Below are positions 5,382 to 5,458 of a DNA stretch of 5,458 nt, piece by piece. Origin of the DNA: Fibrobacter sp. Its GTDB lineage: Bacteria; Fibrobacterota; Fibrobacteria; Fibrobacterales; Fibrobacteraceae. Positions within the stretch are counted from its first letter, which is position 1, and each line of letters opens with the position of its first letter. The DNA lies in assembly GCA_012841225.1 (NCBI GenBank), contig DUVD01000116.1, forward strand, positions 1 to 5,458, given 5' to 3'. Under the pieces are notes generated by a model. The model searched no databases. It was not told the origin of the DNA and saw nothing but the letters and a program-made list of their open reading frames with translations. The position numbers were made by a program, and so were the translations under genes.

Positions 5382-5458
5382 TGAAAACAGCGATCATTTT
5401 AGTAACCTACAATCGATTCGATTTAACGAACGCTTGCTTAAGGTGTCTTTTGCCTTTA
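5381..5458 (+). CDS. GT2-family glycosyltransferase, N-terminal fragment cut by window edge
   Basis: Only 26 codons are visible and the frame is open to the last base. The peptide starts MKTAIILVTYNRFDLTNACL, the standard opening strand of family 2 glycosyltransferases, in which the TYNR segment precedes the nucleotide-binding domain. The ATG shares its first base with the stop of the preceding GT4 gene (TAATG). A weak GAGAG (5369-5373) lies 7 nt upstream. Donor, acceptor and completeness cannot be judged from this fragment. Confidence 0.8.
   Translation, partial: MKTAIILVTYNRFDLTNACLRCLLPL

Overview
This is an AT-rich bacterial window (about 60% A+T by eye). It has two parts: a pair of tandem tRNA-Lys genes on the minus strand (1-514), and a gene-dense cell-envelope region (523-5458) with one outer-membrane beta-barrel gene and five glycosyltransferase or glycosyltransferase-like genes. 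Three features suggest the FCB superphylum (Bacteroidetes/Fibrobacteres/Chlorobi and relatives) or a nearby envelope-rich phylum. The first gene looks like a PorV/PorQ-family protein. Most start codons lack a Shine-Dalgarno sequence. Both tRNA promoters contain TATATTTG, which fits the Bacteroidetes -7 consensus TAnnTTTG. This placement is an inference, and no gene fixes it at genus level.

Region 1-514. Two tRNA-Lys(TTT) genes, identical over 73 nt, sit 348 bp apart. Each has its own promoter (TTTACA-N17-TATATT) and its own intrinsic terminator starting one base after the tRNA. They form a tandem duplication of a complete transcription unit. The spacer between them (167-365) holds only a weak nested inverted repeat.

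Region 523-2194, plus strand. A secreted PorV/PorQ-like beta-barrel protein (523-1536) is followed after one base by a short GT2-like protein (1538-2194) that lacks the usual nucleotide-sugar motifs. The start of the barrel gene lies inside the duplicated tRNA flank, back-to-back with the promoter of the second tRNA.

Region 2156-5458. A GT4-family glycosyltransferase runs on the minus strand (2156-3277). Its 3' end overlaps the GT2-like gene by 39 bp, convergently and with codons in register. Across a 56-bp divergent gap, a plus-strand series follows: GT2 (3334-4278), GT4 (4278-5381) and the N-terminus of another GT2 (from 5381, cut by the window edge). Both junctions in the series are TAATG overlaps, so the three genes are very probably one translationally coupled operon. 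Together these genes look like part of a locus that assembles a surface polysaccharide (O-antigen, capsule or exopolysaccharide type) from several sugars. The donor and acceptor sugars cannot be read from the sequence.

I found no mobile element, CRISPR array or phage gene. The glycosyltransferase cluster is of a known type. The less ordinary points are the tRNA cassette duplication reaching into a coding start, the in-register convergent overlap, and the motif-poor GT2-like protein beside a barrel gene.
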